A DNA stretch of 48,474 bases from an uncultured Bacteroidota bacterium. Its GTDB lineage: Bacteria > Bacteroidota > Bacteroidia > Chitinophagales > Saprospiraceae. Of the stretch, positions 27,019 to 36,400 are shown piece by piece. The notes beneath the pieces are model-generated. The model saw nothing but the letters and a program-made list of their open reading frames with translations. It did not search any database and was not told the origin of the DNA. The DNA is taken from positions 1 through 48,474 of the forward strand of contig CAIVGO010000488.1 in NCBI GenBank assembly GCA_903905445.1, in the 5' to 3' direction. The position numbers were made by a program, and so were the translations under genes. Numbering within the stretch: the stretch's first letter is position 1; each line of letters begins with the position of its first letter.

Positions 27019-29061
27019 ATGAAATACCAACTGCTACTTAGTTTTTTGCTGTTCGGCCAAATACTCAAAGCCCAATATGCGCCCTTTCCGGCACCCAACA
27101 TGGAATATGGGACCATTTATGTTTGTAATATATATGATTGTATCGGGTCTGGTTATTTCAACACCAGCATGCGCTACGAGGGCCCAGAGTTGCTTTGTGG
27201 CTTGAAATGGTCGCGTTTTGTTGATATACAGACCCCAGCGATCAAGTATTTTATACGTGTCGACGAAGGAAAGTATTATAACCTGGTGAACTGCAGCAAT
27301 CAGGTATTGATGTATGATTTTTCTAAAAACCTGGGAGACACCATCCTTACGAGCGACCTCGGAAATTTAAAGGTCACCGAAGTAGGCGTTTACACGTTGT
27401 TGGATGGCAGTACCCGCAAAAAAATGACCCTCACTGCGTTAGCGCCTTCTTATCCTTATACATACATCTGGGTAGATGGCATTGGTGATTTGAAGGCTGG
27501 TTTTTTCCGGTATGGCGATTTTGAGGGCGGGCACTGTGAATTGATTTGTTTACGCGATAGTTCAGGGATTTATTACCACGATGCGAATAGTTACAAGGAT
27601 TGCGATTCCTTGCTTTGCCCGGAGCCAACATCCAAATTTGATTTTTCTTGTGATGGCAAGACGTTTCAGTTTCTAAACCAATCCTTAGACGCCACCAGTT
27701 ATTTGTGGGAATTTGGTGATGGAACCACCAGTACAGAAGAGAATCCTGTACATAACTATACCACTGCGGGCTGTTTCAAGGTAACACTTGCTGCGAAAAG
27801 CGATTGTTTGCCCCAATCTTATATATTTAGTAAATACGTTGCGGTAGATGCGCCGCACTTCTGGAAACCTATGACGCTTCCGGCTCCACCTTTATTTCAA
27901 CAAATCCAATATTTGGATAGTACACAAGCCTGGGCATTTGAAGGAAATTACTTGTATAAAAGTGTCGATGGCGGCAGTCATTGGGATACCGTTTCTTATC
28001 CCGGACCACCACGCTCCATTTCGGCCCTATCCTTTAGCGATGCCCAGCACGGTATGGTGGTTGTCAAGATAGCAGGTTCGCCCTATTACAAAGAAATCTT
28101 GTGGACCAATGATGGCGGTGTTCAATGGACGGCCCATCCGCTGGAACCGAGTTCCGATATAACCGCCGTTGAACGCCTCAATGATAGCACAGGGGTGGCC
28201 TCCGCTCATTATCAGGGCGTTTTTGTCACAAAAAACGGCGGATTAACCTGGACCAACAACTATAGCTTGAATGTAACCCTGATTACCGACTTTTTTCCCG
28301 CCGGTAATGGCAGCGTTTATTTTACCGGGATTAATCAACTAGGCACGCCGACTACTAAATTTCGATTTGGAAAAAGTACAGACCTGCTGAATTGGGAAGT
28401 AAATCAATATACCGATACCTTATTGGTGCCCGGTTTCACCAGCATGTTTTTTACCAGTCCGCAAAAAGGCTTTGTTTGTGGCAAAAAAGGACTGATTAAA
28501 ACCCTGGATGGTGGAATAAAGTGGCTACCAGTACCGGAAGTAGAAGGCAATTTTGGGTTTATTCAATTTGCCGATTCCCTCCATGGTTGGACCTGCGGGT
28601 ATTCGGGCGGCATTTATGGCACCTCCGATGGCGGCCAAACTTGGCAACAACAAAACTGCGGCCAAATTGCCGAAAACACGGTAGGCTTAGGTGTTCGATC
28701 TGCAACCCAGGCCCAGGCAGTAATCGGGCAAACCTGGCACGTTTTCCACCCCACCCCTACCCCCTTTAATAATTGCAGTGTATCTGATATTGATATTCCA
28801 GGTGGTAAAAACCTGGTTTTGACCCTTTTCCCCAACCCAACCAACACGTCTTTTTACCTGACCTGGCCCGGCGATCCCGGCGAATTGTTGGAATGCACGC
28901 TGTTGAATGCACAAGGAAGGCTTGTTAAATACCAAAAAAGCAGCGCATCCTCAGCAGTATCTGTATCGGACTTACCCGCAGGCATGTATTACGTGCAGGT
29001 GCGTGTACCCAATACCCCGCAAATTTATTGGGGTAAAATTGTGGTGTTTAAGCATCTCTAA
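27019..29061 (+). CDS. T9SS-exported PKD/Ycf48-like repeat protein
   Basis: A 680-residue secreted protein. The start at 27019 gives the signal MKYQLLLSFLLFGQILKAQ. Residues about 205-275 are a PKD domain (SYLWEFGDGTTSTEENPVHNY). The middle carries BNR/Ycf48-like propeller repeats (YLYKSVDGGSHWDTV, ILWTNDGGVQWTA, VFVTKNGGLTWTN, LIKTLDGGIKWLPV, IYGTSDGGQTWQQ). The end, LFPNPTNTSFYLTW to LPAGMYYVQVRV to GKIVVF, is a T9SS type A sorting domain. Function is probably adhesion or surface display; no catalytic motif is seen. It follows the PhoD-like gene by 114 bases, on the same strand. Confidence 0.82.
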   Translation: MKYQLLLSFLLFGQILKAQYAPFPAPNMEYGTIYVCNIYDCIGSGYFNTSMRYEGPELLCGLKWSRFVDIQTPAIKYFIRVDEGKYYNLVNCSNQVLMYDFSKNLGDTILTSDLGNLKVTEVGVYTLLDGSTRKKMTLTALAPSYPYTYIWVDGIGDLKAGFFRYGDFEGGHCELICLRDSSGIYYHDANSYKDCDSLLCPEPTSKFDFSCDGKTFQFLNQSLDATSYLWEFGDGTTSTEENPVHNYTTAGCFKVTLAAKSDCLPQSYIFSKYVAVDAPHFWKPMTLPAPPLFQQIQYLDSTQAWAFEGNYLYKSVDGGSHWDTVSYPGPPRSISALSFSDAQHGMVVVKIAGSPYYKEILWTNDGGVQWTAHPLEPSSDITAVERLNDSTGVASAHYQGVFVTKNGGLTWTNNYSLNVTLITDFFPAGNGSVYFTGINQLGTPTTKFRFGKSTDLLNWEVNQYTDTLLVPGFTSMFFTSPQKGFVCGKKGLIKTLDGGIKWLPVPEVEGNFGFIQFADSLHGWTCGYSGGIYGTSDGGQTWQQQNCGQIAENTVGLGVRSATQAQAVIGQTWHVFHPTPTPFNNCSVSDIDIPGGKNLVLTLFPNPTNTSFYLTWPGDPGELLECTLLNAQGRLVKYQKSSASSAVSVSDLPAGMYYVQVRVPNTPQIYWGKIVVFKHL

Positions 29062-29138
29062 GTGTACGTCCTGAAGGCATGCCCCTATGCTGCTGTTTTA
29101 GCGTTGGCTCATTTTTGCCTGTTACGAAAAACTAAAAT

Positions 29139-29903
29139 ATGTTACACGAAATCCTATTTCACCTGCTTTTCGCCTTGGCCATTGCTTTGTTAGCCCGTTA
29201 TGCGCCAGCAAAAACAAGACACATTGACACGCACTTAGACGAAGAAACACTGCATCGCCTAAACAATAAAGGTACCGTTTGGCTGTTAGTCGGCCTTTTT
29301 ACCTGGCTCCCACTGTGTACAATCGTCCTTGGATATGCTTTTAACGCTTTATCGCAGACTTATAACGACTATTTTAGTCCAACGCCATACCGCGTGGTAG
29401 CCGATTTGCCGATTTGGTGTTCTGTAGCCCTTATTTTCGCTTTCGCCACGGCGCAGGGCCCCATGGAAGCATTCGTACGTCGCATGGTCGGCCAAGACAC
29501 CCTTGAAGCCATCAATATCATGGCTGCGCGACAATACCATTACGACCCGGAGCGCGGCTGGGTTGGTGTGCGCAACATTTTCCTGGTCCTTGGATTCGTT
29601 GCTTTTGTACTCGTAAGCGATTATGGTATTTTCGTGTACAACGATCGGGTGGTATTCAACGACATGATTACCCCTTTTCAGGAGCGCAGTTATCCGCTTA
29701 CCGAGGTGGCGCAGTTGGAGCATGCTGGTCGCTTACTGAATAGAAATGGCAGTACCACCGATTTCCCGGTATACATCCTGACCCTAAGAGACGGAACCGA
29801 CTGGAAATCCAATTTCAACAGTTACCCACAGACAGACAAGGCAATGCAATATTTGTCCGAAATCGCTGGCGTGCAAGTGGATTCGGTGCGGGTTTGGCAG
29901 TAA
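29139..29903 (+). CDS. Membrane protein of unknown function
   Basis: A 254-residue protein with about four membrane segments: LFHLLFALAIALLARYA at the N-terminus, TVWLLVGLFTWLPLCTIVLGYAF, DLPIWCSVALIFAFATA and FLVLGFVAFVLVSDYGIFVY. The last 90 residues (FQERSYPLTEVAQLEHAG... VYILTLRDGTDWKSNF) look like the soluble PH-like tail found in several small bacterial membrane proteins. No recognised family. It converges on the OmpA-type gene, 42 bases away. Confidence 0.65.
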   Translation: MLHEILFHLLFALAIALLARYAPAKTRHIDTHLDEETLHRLNNKGTVWLLVGLFTWLPLCTIVLGYAFNALSQTYNDYFSPTPYRVVADLPIWCSVALIFAFATAQGPMEAFVRRMVGQDTLEAINIMAARQYHYDPERGWVGVRNIFLVLGFVAFVLVSDYGIFVYNDRVVFNDMITPFQERSYPLTEVAQLEHAGRLLNRNGSTTDFPVYILTLRDGTDWKSNFNSYPQTDKAMQYLSEIAGVQVDSVRVWQ

Positions 29904-29945
29904 ACGGATTGCCGAATCTGATTACATGATTTCCGATTTCCGATT

Positions 29946-31052
29946 TTAATGAGGCAGCACCCGGAATTCTGTTCTCCGGTTTTTTGCGTGCATTGCATCC
30001 GAGCAATTTACGCCGTTGCCGCAGTGGTTGACCAGTTGGGTTTCGCCATATCCGTGGTATTCCATGCGCGAGCGCTTGATGCCTTTCGATACCAGGTAAT
30101 CAACCACGGCTTTGGCGCGGCGCTTGGAAAGTTCGAGGTTGAAATCGTCGGAAGAGCGCGCATCGGTGTGCGAATTGATCTCTACCCGAATTTCGGGCAT
30201 TTTTACCATCAGGGCCAGCAACTTCTCATCAATCACGGCTTTTGCTTTGCCACTCAGTTGATCGCTGTTGAGGTTATAGTAAATGGGTAAAATATTGTAA
30301 TCGAGTAGTTTACACTCAATTTTGCGCCACTCATAAGGTTCTGCATTTGCACTGTTGTCGCGCACCAGGAACACTTCCTCTCGGGTTTGCGGGGCTACCA
30401 AGGTAGAATCGACCGTTTCGTCTTTTACCAATACCCGTTTTTGAACGGTGGCATATTCGGCGGGAATATCGTACTCGCGCACCGTAGCCGGTGTTTGGAT
30501 CACTTGGCGGCGTACGGTTTTGAAGCGCCCGATTTGTTTTTGGCGGGTATAATTTGGTTGAGAAATGATCTTTTTGACCGGGATTGTTTTGGTTACTGCC
30601 GGGTGTGACACGTAACAAATCACCTGACAATCGGCAGGATTCGGGGAAGTACAGCCCGCAATAGGTGGCCGCGCTTCAAAGCGGGAATAGGCAGGCTCAA
30701 TCTCAAATACCTCAAAGGTATCCAGGGTAACGACCGGATGAATGGTGATTTTGCTGATTGGTTCTTCCACTAATAGGGTGTCTACCACTTCCCGGTATAC
30801 TGCAGGCACATATTCGAAGCGTTTGGATGCTTCTTTTACCAGAATGCGCTCTTCAACGGTTTTATATACAGGTGGAACCACCTTTAATTGGTGGTAGGCA
30901 GGTGTGGTGACTACCTTTTCGATTTCTTTCACTTCTTCAATGGGGCAGCGAATGTAGCAGGCGCCGGGCTCCGGGTTGGCAGGGTAATCTTGTGCAGCAA
31001 GCACAACAGGAAGGCTCAGGGTTAAAGGCAACAAAAAGTAAAAATACCGCAT
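29946..31052 (-). CDS. OmpA-family outer-membrane protein with Tyr/Val repeats
   Basis: A 368-residue exported protein; the ATG at 31052 gives the signal MRYFYFLLPLTLSLPVVLAA. The N-terminal 230 residues carry degenerate repeats of the PAxYxxVxxxxLV type (PPVYKTVEERILVKEASKRF, PAVYREVVDTLLV, PAEYATVQKRVLV), an opening GACYIRCPI and a Cys insert CTSPNPADCQVICYV. All are shared with the gene at 2981-4354. The C-terminal 120 residues are an OmpA domain that binds peptidoglycan (PIYYNLNSDQLSGKAKAVI, NSHTDARSSDDFNLELSKRRA, YGETQLV). Likely an outer-membrane-to-wall tether. A longer upstream start at 31172 would hide the signal. Confidence 0.85.
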   Translation of the reverse strand: MRYFYFLLPLTLSLPVVLAAQDYPANPEPGACYIRCPIEEVKEIEKVVTTPAYHQLKVVPPVYKTVEERILVKEASKRFEYVPAVYREVVDTLLVEEPISKITIHPVVTLDTFEVFEIEPAYSRFEARPPIAGCTSPNPADCQVICYVSHPAVTKTIPVKKIISQPNYTRQKQIGRFKTVRRQVIQTPATVREYDIPAEYATVQKRVLVKDETVDSTLVAPQTREEVFLVRDNSANAEPYEWRKIECKLLDYNILPIYYNLNSDQLSGKAKAVIDEKLLALMVKMPEIRVEINSHTDARSSDDFNLELSKRRAKAVVDYLVSKGIKRSRMEYHGYGETQLVNHCGNGVNCSDAMHAKNRRTEFRVLPH

Positions 31053-31144
31053 GGTGAGTTTTGTAACTTGATTATAATGCTTGTCAGATGTAGGTAGTTT
31101 CGGCTTTTTGAGTGCTGTGGATTGTCGGAGTGTTTTTGAGCGCA

Positions 31145-31152
31145 CAAATCTA
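31145..31152 (-). promoter_or_regulatory. -7 promoter element of the OmpA-type gene (TAGATTTG)
   Basis: Minus-strand TAGATTTG, 92 bases before the ATG at 31052. It fits TAnnTTTG but has no clear -33 partner. Confidence 0.4.
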
Positions 31153-31197
31153 CAAATATTGTGGAACGCCACCTATGATGTCGTTTTTTTTTCCGCG

Positions 31198-31280
31198 GTA
31201 GGGACAGGTCGCGACCTGTCCCTACACCCCGCGACCTGTCCCTACGATCCCCCGCAGACAGGTCGCGACCTGTCCCTACC
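31198..31280. repeat. GC-rich palindromic repeat, GGTCGCGACC core (copy 1)
   Basis: A perfect 28-base palindrome at 31198-31225 (inner GGACAGGTCGCGACCTGTCC) is followed by a half copy at 31231-31245 and a further palindrome at 31258-31280. It lies in the divergent spacer between the OmpA-type gene and the TonB receptor. Related arrays occur at 41987-42040 and 43901-44018. The 335-base spacer otherwise contains only the two promoter elements. Confidence 0.85.
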
Positions 31281-31340
31281 CGGCCGCGAAATTAATATAA
31301 GCTTAAACCCCCACCCACCAACCACGCCCCCGCCACAGCG

Positions 31341-31348
31341 TACATTTG
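31341..31348 (+). promoter_or_regulatory. -7 promoter element of the TonB receptor gene (TACATTTG)
   Basis: An exact TAnnTTTG match 40 bases before the ATG at 31388. Confidence 0.55.
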
Positions 31349-31387
31349 CCAAATTTTCCGGTTTAACGGCTCTTCGACTTCTTGCTT

Positions 31388-34342
31388 ATGCGCATTTTGC
31401 TACTCGCCCTGATTTTATTTTGTTCTTTTTCCCACATCAAGGCCCAGCAAGGGGGCGTACGTGGTACGGTACTAAATTCATTAAATGAACAACTTCCTGG
31501 TGCTACCCTGCATTTTGAACTCCTTAAAATGCGCACCGTTACCGAATTAGACGGCCGTTTTTTAATGACCGGTTTGCCATCGGGACCACAAAAATTGGTG
31601 GTACGTTGCCTGGGTTTTGCCGACCTTGAACAAATCGTACAGGTTCCCGCTGAAGGGATGCTGGATTTGGGCATGTTGGTGTTGCAAGACAATGCTGCAA
31701 CCCTCGGTGGCGTGACCGTGAGTGGAAAACTTACGACTGGCAGCGAATTCAAGGCCAATAACCTAATGAAATCGTCCAATTCGTACCTCACCGTTATTTC
31801 AGCCGAAACGATGGAAAAACTCCCGGATCGTAACATCGCCGAAATTGTGCGGCGCTCGGCCGGGGTAGCCATGCAACGCAGTTATGGGGAAGGTAGCCTC
31901 ATCAACCTGCGTGGTACGCCCGTCGATTGGACTTCTGTGACGCTCAATGGCGACCGACTCCCGGTAGCAGACGAAAATGACCCGCGGCGGGTATTTCAAT
32001 TTGAGGTGATGCCATCCGATTTGTTGAGTTATGTGACCATCAATCGCACCATTACGCCCGATTTGGAAGGGGATAACATTGGTGGGGTGGTCAATTTTTT
32101 GAACCGCTCTTCTGTTGATCGCAATACCATGAAACTCTCGATGGGCCTGGGCTACAGTGCTTTGGCGGGCAAACCCATCGGCAGTGGCAGTGCGCTTTTG
32201 GGTTTTGTCAACAAATCAAAAACGCTCAGCGCGGTCATAAACGGCTCCTATTTTGGTCGTAACTGGGCCGAACACGCCTACGAACTGGAATACGAAAGCC
32301 CTTTTAACCACGGTATTTCTGAATTAAAACTCAAACAATACGACGGATTTCGCCAAACAACCGGCCTAAATGCGGCCTTGGAATTCAAACCCAACAATAA
32401 ACTCACGCTGGGTGCCGTATTTATCATGGGCCTCAATGTGAATGATAAATACCAATACCGAACCAATTATAACTGGTCGGAAGGATCAGGATCCCGCGTG
32501 CGCCTGCACAACCTCCATGGCAAATTGCGCAGCCGTTTCTTAGGCGCCAACCTGAACATGAACTACCGCATCAGCGACCGGTTGCAAACAAAGTTCAAGC
32601 TGGCATCCTACGATAATAAGTTCGAATACGGCAATGTGCCCTACAGCCAGAACGACCCACGCAACGGCTATTTTTCAGTCGTGTATATCAGTCCGCTGCT
32701 CCAGTTTTATGACCGCGACTTTATCGACTTGTATGGCAATCCGGCCGAGGCAGATGATCCAAATGCGTTTTTGACCAAATTGATTGGTAAGGATAATCCG
32801 TACGGTCGTGGCGACCATTACCGCAATGTGCAACCGCGTTATGGCAAGTTTGTAGATGGCAGCCCGCTTACCCCCGCTGATTTTAGTTTTTACCAGGCCA
32901 TTTCAGAATTAAATACCACCCATGAGCAAGACCCCATCGTGGTGCAGAATGACTGGACTTACACGCTAAACAGCCACCTAAAACTCATTGGCGGCCTTAA
33001 ATACCGTTATAAAATAGGTGGCCGGGAACTCAGTGTGCACAAATGGCAGGTTGATTTTCAGAATTTTCCAACTAAGCCGCGTTTGCTCACCCAATCCAAA
33101 ACCAATTATCCTGATCCCGACGATAATTTCCTGGCAGAACTGGGTACACCGTATTCCGGCACCTTTATGCCTTTTTTGACCCACGATCAGTTGAATAATT
33201 TTATTCAGCCTTTGGGTGACACCCTGCGCAATATCCCGATGAACAAACTCAACCAGGAATATGTGTTGTGGGCTGGCTCCAAATACCAATATACCGAACA
33301 TGCCACCGCAGCATATGCGATGACGGAAGCCAAATTAGGCAAACATGTTTCCTTGGTGGGTGGTGTGCGCTTTGAACATACCCGCCTGTATCAAACCTCT
33401 GACACGCTTTCGCCCGTGGCTATCTTGGACACGGCCAGCAGTACCTATTTTTATCCGCCTTTGGAGCGCACCACCGACCAGGCCTATTTGGCAATTTTAC
33501 CCTCGCTTAACCTGACCTGGTCGCCACGGCCTTTTGATAATATCCGTTTTGCAGTTTCGCGCACCTTCCATCGGCCTAATTTTGCCGAAACAAAGCCTGG
33601 TTTTGCCAATATTTCCTACGAAGACCTGGATTTTACCTTTGGCAATGCGCAGTTGAGACCTACCTATTCTGTCAATTTTGACCTGGCCTGGGAGCATTTC
33701 TGGGGCAATAAAGGCATGGTATCCATCGGCACCTATTATAAGTATGTAACCGACCATATTTTCCTGAAAACGACCGAGGAGTACGACCCCATTCAGGATA
33801 TTGGTTTTAAACGGTATGTAAATGCAGAAACGTCTTATGTGTTGGGCTTAGAGTTCACGATTAACCGGCGTTTTGAAACATTGCCGGGCTTTTTAAGCGG
33901 ATTTGGAGTCAATACCAACCTGGCTTTATCGCTCTCGCGTATGCAGGTGCCCGGGCGCCCCAGCGAACAGGCGATGAGTGGACAAACGCCACTGCTTTAC
34001 AACCTGGGCATTTTTTACGAAAAATACGGCATTACCACCCGGGTCGCGCTCAATTATACCGGGCCATTTTTGAAGGAATTGAACCTGGCTTCCATTGTAC
34101 CTATTGGCGGCACCAAGCCCGAATTAGTACATAAAGGCACTGATTTTGATTTGTACCAGGACCAGTTTTATTCGCTCGACCTCAGTGTTGGGTACTTATT
34201 CAATGCGCATTTTTCTTTGTTTGTAGAAGTCTCCAATTTGTTAGATGCGCCTTCCACCGAATATGTCGGCGTACGTGAGCGACCGCACCGCACCGGTTAT
34301 TATCGCCAGCGCGGTCAATTGGTGGCTAAATACGCGTTTTAA
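31388..34342 (+). CDS. TonB-dependent receptor, non-SusC type
   Basis: An outer-membrane importer of 984 residues. The ATG at 31388 begins MRILLLALILFCSFSHIKAQ; a TTG at 31382 is less likely. A carboxypeptidase-regulatory-like domain (GVRGTVLNSLNEQLPGATLHF), a TonB-box-like stretch (LGGVTVSGKL), and a plug (EKLPDRNIAEIVRRSAGVAM) come first. The pattern ITPDLEGDNIGGVVNFLNRS resembles the TonB-Xanth-Caul receptor group. The barrel ends with RQRGQLVAKYAF. The phosphodiesterase gene starts 38 bases downstream, so the pair probably imports a product released by that enzyme. No SusD partner is present. Confidence 0.9.
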   Translation: MRILLLALILFCSFSHIKAQQGGVRGTVLNSLNEQLPGATLHFELLKMRTVTELDGRFLMTGLPSGPQKLVVRCLGFADLEQIVQVPAEGMLDLGMLVLQDNAATLGGVTVSGKLTTGSEFKANNLMKSSNSYLTVISAETMEKLPDRNIAEIVRRSAGVAMQRSYGEGSLINLRGTPVDWTSVTLNGDRLPVADENDPRRVFQFEVMPSDLLSYVTINRTITPDLEGDNIGGVVNFLNRSSVDRNTMKLSMGLGYSALAGKPIGSGSALLGFVNKSKTLSAVINGSYFGRNWAEHAYELEYESPFNHGISELKLKQYDGFRQTTGLNAALEFKPNNKLTLGAVFIMGLNVNDKYQYRTNYNWSEGSGSRVRLHNLHGKLRSRFLGANLNMNYRISDRLQTKFKLASYDNKFEYGNVPYSQNDPRNGYFSVVYISPLLQFYDRDFIDLYGNPAEADDPNAFLTKLIGKDNPYGRGDHYRNVQPRYGKFVDGSPLTPADFSFYQAISELNTTHEQDPIVVQNDWTYTLNSHLKLIGGLKYRYKIGGRELSVHKWQVDFQNFPTKPRLLTQSKTNYPDPDDNFLAELGTPYSGTFMPFLTHDQLNNFIQPLGDTLRNIPMNKLNQEYVLWAGSKYQYTEHATAAYAMTEAKLGKHVSLVGGVRFEHTRLYQTSDTLSPVAILDTASSTYFYPPLERTTDQAYLAILPSLNLTWSPRPFDNIRFAVSRTFHRPNFAETKPGFANISYEDLDFTFGNAQLRPTYSVNFDLAWEHFWGNKGMVSIGTYYKYVTDHIFLKTTEEYDPIQDIGFKRYVNAETSYVLGLEFTINRRFETLPGFLSGFGVNTNLALSLSRMQVPGRPSEQAMSGQTPLLYNLGIFYEKYGITTRVALNYTGPFLKELNLASIVPIGGTKPELVHKGTDFDLYQDQFYSLDLSVGYLFNAHFSLFVEVSNLLDAPSTEYVGVRERPHRTGYYRQRGQLVAKYAF

Positions 34343-34380
34343 ATACGAACATGATCATTTCAACCTTCTTACCTTTTCTC

Positions 34381-35604
34381 ATGAAAAAAATTTACAGCAC
34401 CCTGGTTATCACTTTGTTTGCCCTGGCGATTGCCACCGCGACACAACCCCGCAAAGTATTGGTAATCGGCATCGACGGTGCCCGTTTTGATGCTTTGCAA
34501 ACAGCCAAGACACCTAACATTGATGCATTGTTGGAAAATGCGTTTTACACTTTCGACTCTTGGCATCTGGACATCACGGTTTCTGGTCCATCCTGGTCGA
34601 GCATCATGACTGGTGTGTACCACCAGAAACACGGTGTTACCAATAACTCCTATTCCGGCAGCAATTACTTCGATTACCCTTATTTCCCCACCCGTGCGAA
34701 AGAGTACAAACCCAATTTGTACTGTGTGCAAATCGCAGAATGGGCCCCAATGTCGGACGATGTGTACAACGACGGCTGGAACCTGAAACTCAAAGTACCC
34801 GATGGTCAAGGCGGGCCAACAGAGAACGCTGCGGTAACCCAATTGGCCAATCCAAATCTGGACGTTCTGTTCGTTTATTTCGATGCGGTGGATCTTGCTG
34901 GCCACGCTTCTGGGTTCAATCCTAGCAATCCGGCTTATATTTCTGCCATAGAAAAAACAGATGGTCATCTTGGTGGCGTGCTGAATGCTTTATACAGCCG
35001 CCCGAATTACGCCAATGAAGACTGGTTGATCCTCATCACCACCGACCACGGCGGCATTGGTACTGGCCACGGCGGCAACTCCAACCAAGAGCGTCATATT
35101 TGGTGGATCGCCAGCGGTAACAACATTTCACCGCGCAAATTGGAGAACCGCCCGGATCCAGGCAGCTACCAAATTAGCGGTGTAAACCAACCGCTTCGCC
35201 GCCAATCGCCCGTACAGGCGGATATTGCAGTAACCGCTTTGCACCATTTGTTGTATGATTTGAATTTCAAACCGGATACCGTAAAAGCATGGAACTTGGA
35301 TGGAATTTCCTGGTTGGATTCAATTTACGCAACTTCACCTACCCGCGAGTTGTCCAATTCGATCGGCATCAGCAGCTATCCTATTCCAGCGCACACCGGA
35401 CTTGTATTCGATTTTAACCGTTCGTTGGAGGCAGTGACCCACTTCGAACTGCTGGATTTGAGCGGCCGTATTTGTCGCCAGGAAGATTTGTTATCGGGCA
35501 GTACCCGCTTCGAAATGAGCGTTGCCAACCTCGAAAAAGGCATGTATTTGGCGCGTTTTAATTCGGAAAAAGGCAGTGCGGTTTTGAAAGTCGTGGTAGA
35601 TTAG
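34381..35604 (+). CDS. T9SS-exported alkaline-phosphatase-superfamily phosphodiesterase
   Basis: A 407-residue secreted enzyme. After the signal MKKIYSTLVITLFALAIATA the catalytic core shows VLVIGIDGARFDAL with a metal-binding Asp, the nucleophile region SGPSWSSIMTGVYHQKHGV (Ser or Thr), FVYFDAVDLAGHASGFNP (Asp and His ligands) and LILITTDHGGIGTGHGG (Asp-His ligands). This fits the type I phosphodiesterase/nucleotide pyrophosphatase group. The C-terminal 70 residues (HFELLDLSGRICRQ... LEKGMYLARFNSE... VLKVVVD) form a T9SS sorting domain. With the TonB receptor directly upstream it likely releases nucleosides, phosphate or similar compounds outside the cell. Confidence 0.85.
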   Translation: MKKIYSTLVITLFALAIATATQPRKVLVIGIDGARFDALQTAKTPNIDALLENAFYTFDSWHLDITVSGPSWSSIMTGVYHQKHGVTNNSYSGSNYFDYPYFPTRAKEYKPNLYCVQIAEWAPMSDDVYNDGWNLKLKVPDGQGGPTENAAVTQLANPNLDVLFVYFDAVDLAGHASGFNPSNPAYISAIEKTDGHLGGVLNALYSRPNYANEDWLILITTDHGGIGTGHGGNSNQERHIWWIASGNNISPRKLENRPDPGSYQISGVNQPLRRQSPVQADIAVTALHHLLYDLNFKPDTVKAWNLDGISWLDSIYATSPTRELSNSIGISSYPIPAHTGLVFDFNRSLEAVTHFELLDLSGRICRQEDLLSGSTRFEMSVANLEKGMYLARFNSEKGSAVLKVVVD

Positions 35605-35625
35605 GGGGGATTCGTTGTAAAAGGG

Positions 35626-35858
35626 GCACCGCAGATTACATAGATTCACACAGATTTTATTCTAAAATCACACTAATGGACATTTTTATTTCGCGCAGAT
35701 GTTACGCAGAAAAAAAGCGCAGATGTTACGCAGAAAAATCCGTGTAACATCTGCGAAAATGCATCTGTGTAACATCTGCGCGAAACATGTCCGAGTAGTG
35801 TGTCCTAAAATATAAAATCTGTGTGAATCTGGGGAATCTGTGGTCTGCCAAATGGTGC
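35626..35858. repeat. ~230-bp imperfect inverted repeat
   Basis: Arms of roughly 110 bases (35626-35738 and 35750-35858) match in inverted orientation with small changes: GCAGATTACATAGATTCACA against the complement of TGTGAATCTGGGGAATCTG, and CGCGCAGATGTTACGCAG against TGTGTAACATCTGCGCG. The unit GCGCAGATGTTACGCAGAAA is doubled within the left arm (35694-35736). The 349-base spacer 35605-35953 holds only this element. Confidence 0.8.
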
Positions 35859-35953
35859 GTTTTTAATAAAGGGAAGAAAATTCAATAAAAATTTACAACT
35901 TTTGCACTGAGTATTCAAAAGCCACGCGTCTTTACCAGTCTTTTCATCCCGAT

Positions 35954-36400
35954 ATGAACAAACACGACGATTTTTTGCACACCAACCCAGCGGCCACACA
36001 GTTACATATCACCGATGAGGCCGAAGCCTGCGCCGCGGTGCTTTTTGCCTGTCGTCGGGCCGATGAAATTGATGGCGCACGCGGCAATGCTGCGTTTCGT
36101 ACAACGCTGGAAACCCGCAATATTTTTATTGGTTATGATCCGTCGGTGTTAATTGAAACCGTCACGCGATATTTTGAAACGGCGGGCAGTCCGGCGGCGC
36201 TGATCAATGCCGCCATTGGAGCGATTCGCGAACAAACCCGTTTGCCCCTGTTTTATCAATGCCTGGATGTCATTTTAGCCGATGGCGTCGTTACCCCCCG
36301 CGAAGATAAAGTCGTACAATACCTCAAAGGAAAATTTAAAGTCGAAGACGAAATGGTCTTTGAAGCGATGGATGTACTGGTTGTGAAAAATTTGTTGTGA
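35954..36400 (+). CDS. TerB-like protein
   Basis: A 148-residue soluble helical protein. The C-terminal half, LPLFYQCLDVILADGVVTPREDKVVQYLKGKFKVEDE, carries the conserved acidic segment of TerB/DjlA-type domains (ADGxxxxxE). TerB proteins belong to tellurite/stress-response Ter systems and are thought to act as membrane- or metal-linked scaffolds. No other Ter genes are seen at this locus. It lies 293 bases upstream of the TROVE gene on the same strand and may be functionally tied to it, but this is inference. Confidence 0.75.
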   Translation: MNKHDDFLHTNPAATQLHITDEAEACAAVLFACRRADEIDGARGNAAFRTTLETRNIFIGYDPSVLIETVTRYFETAGSPAALINAAIGAIREQTRLPLFYQCLDVILADGVVTPREDKVVQYLKGKFKVEDEMVFEAMDVLVVKNLL

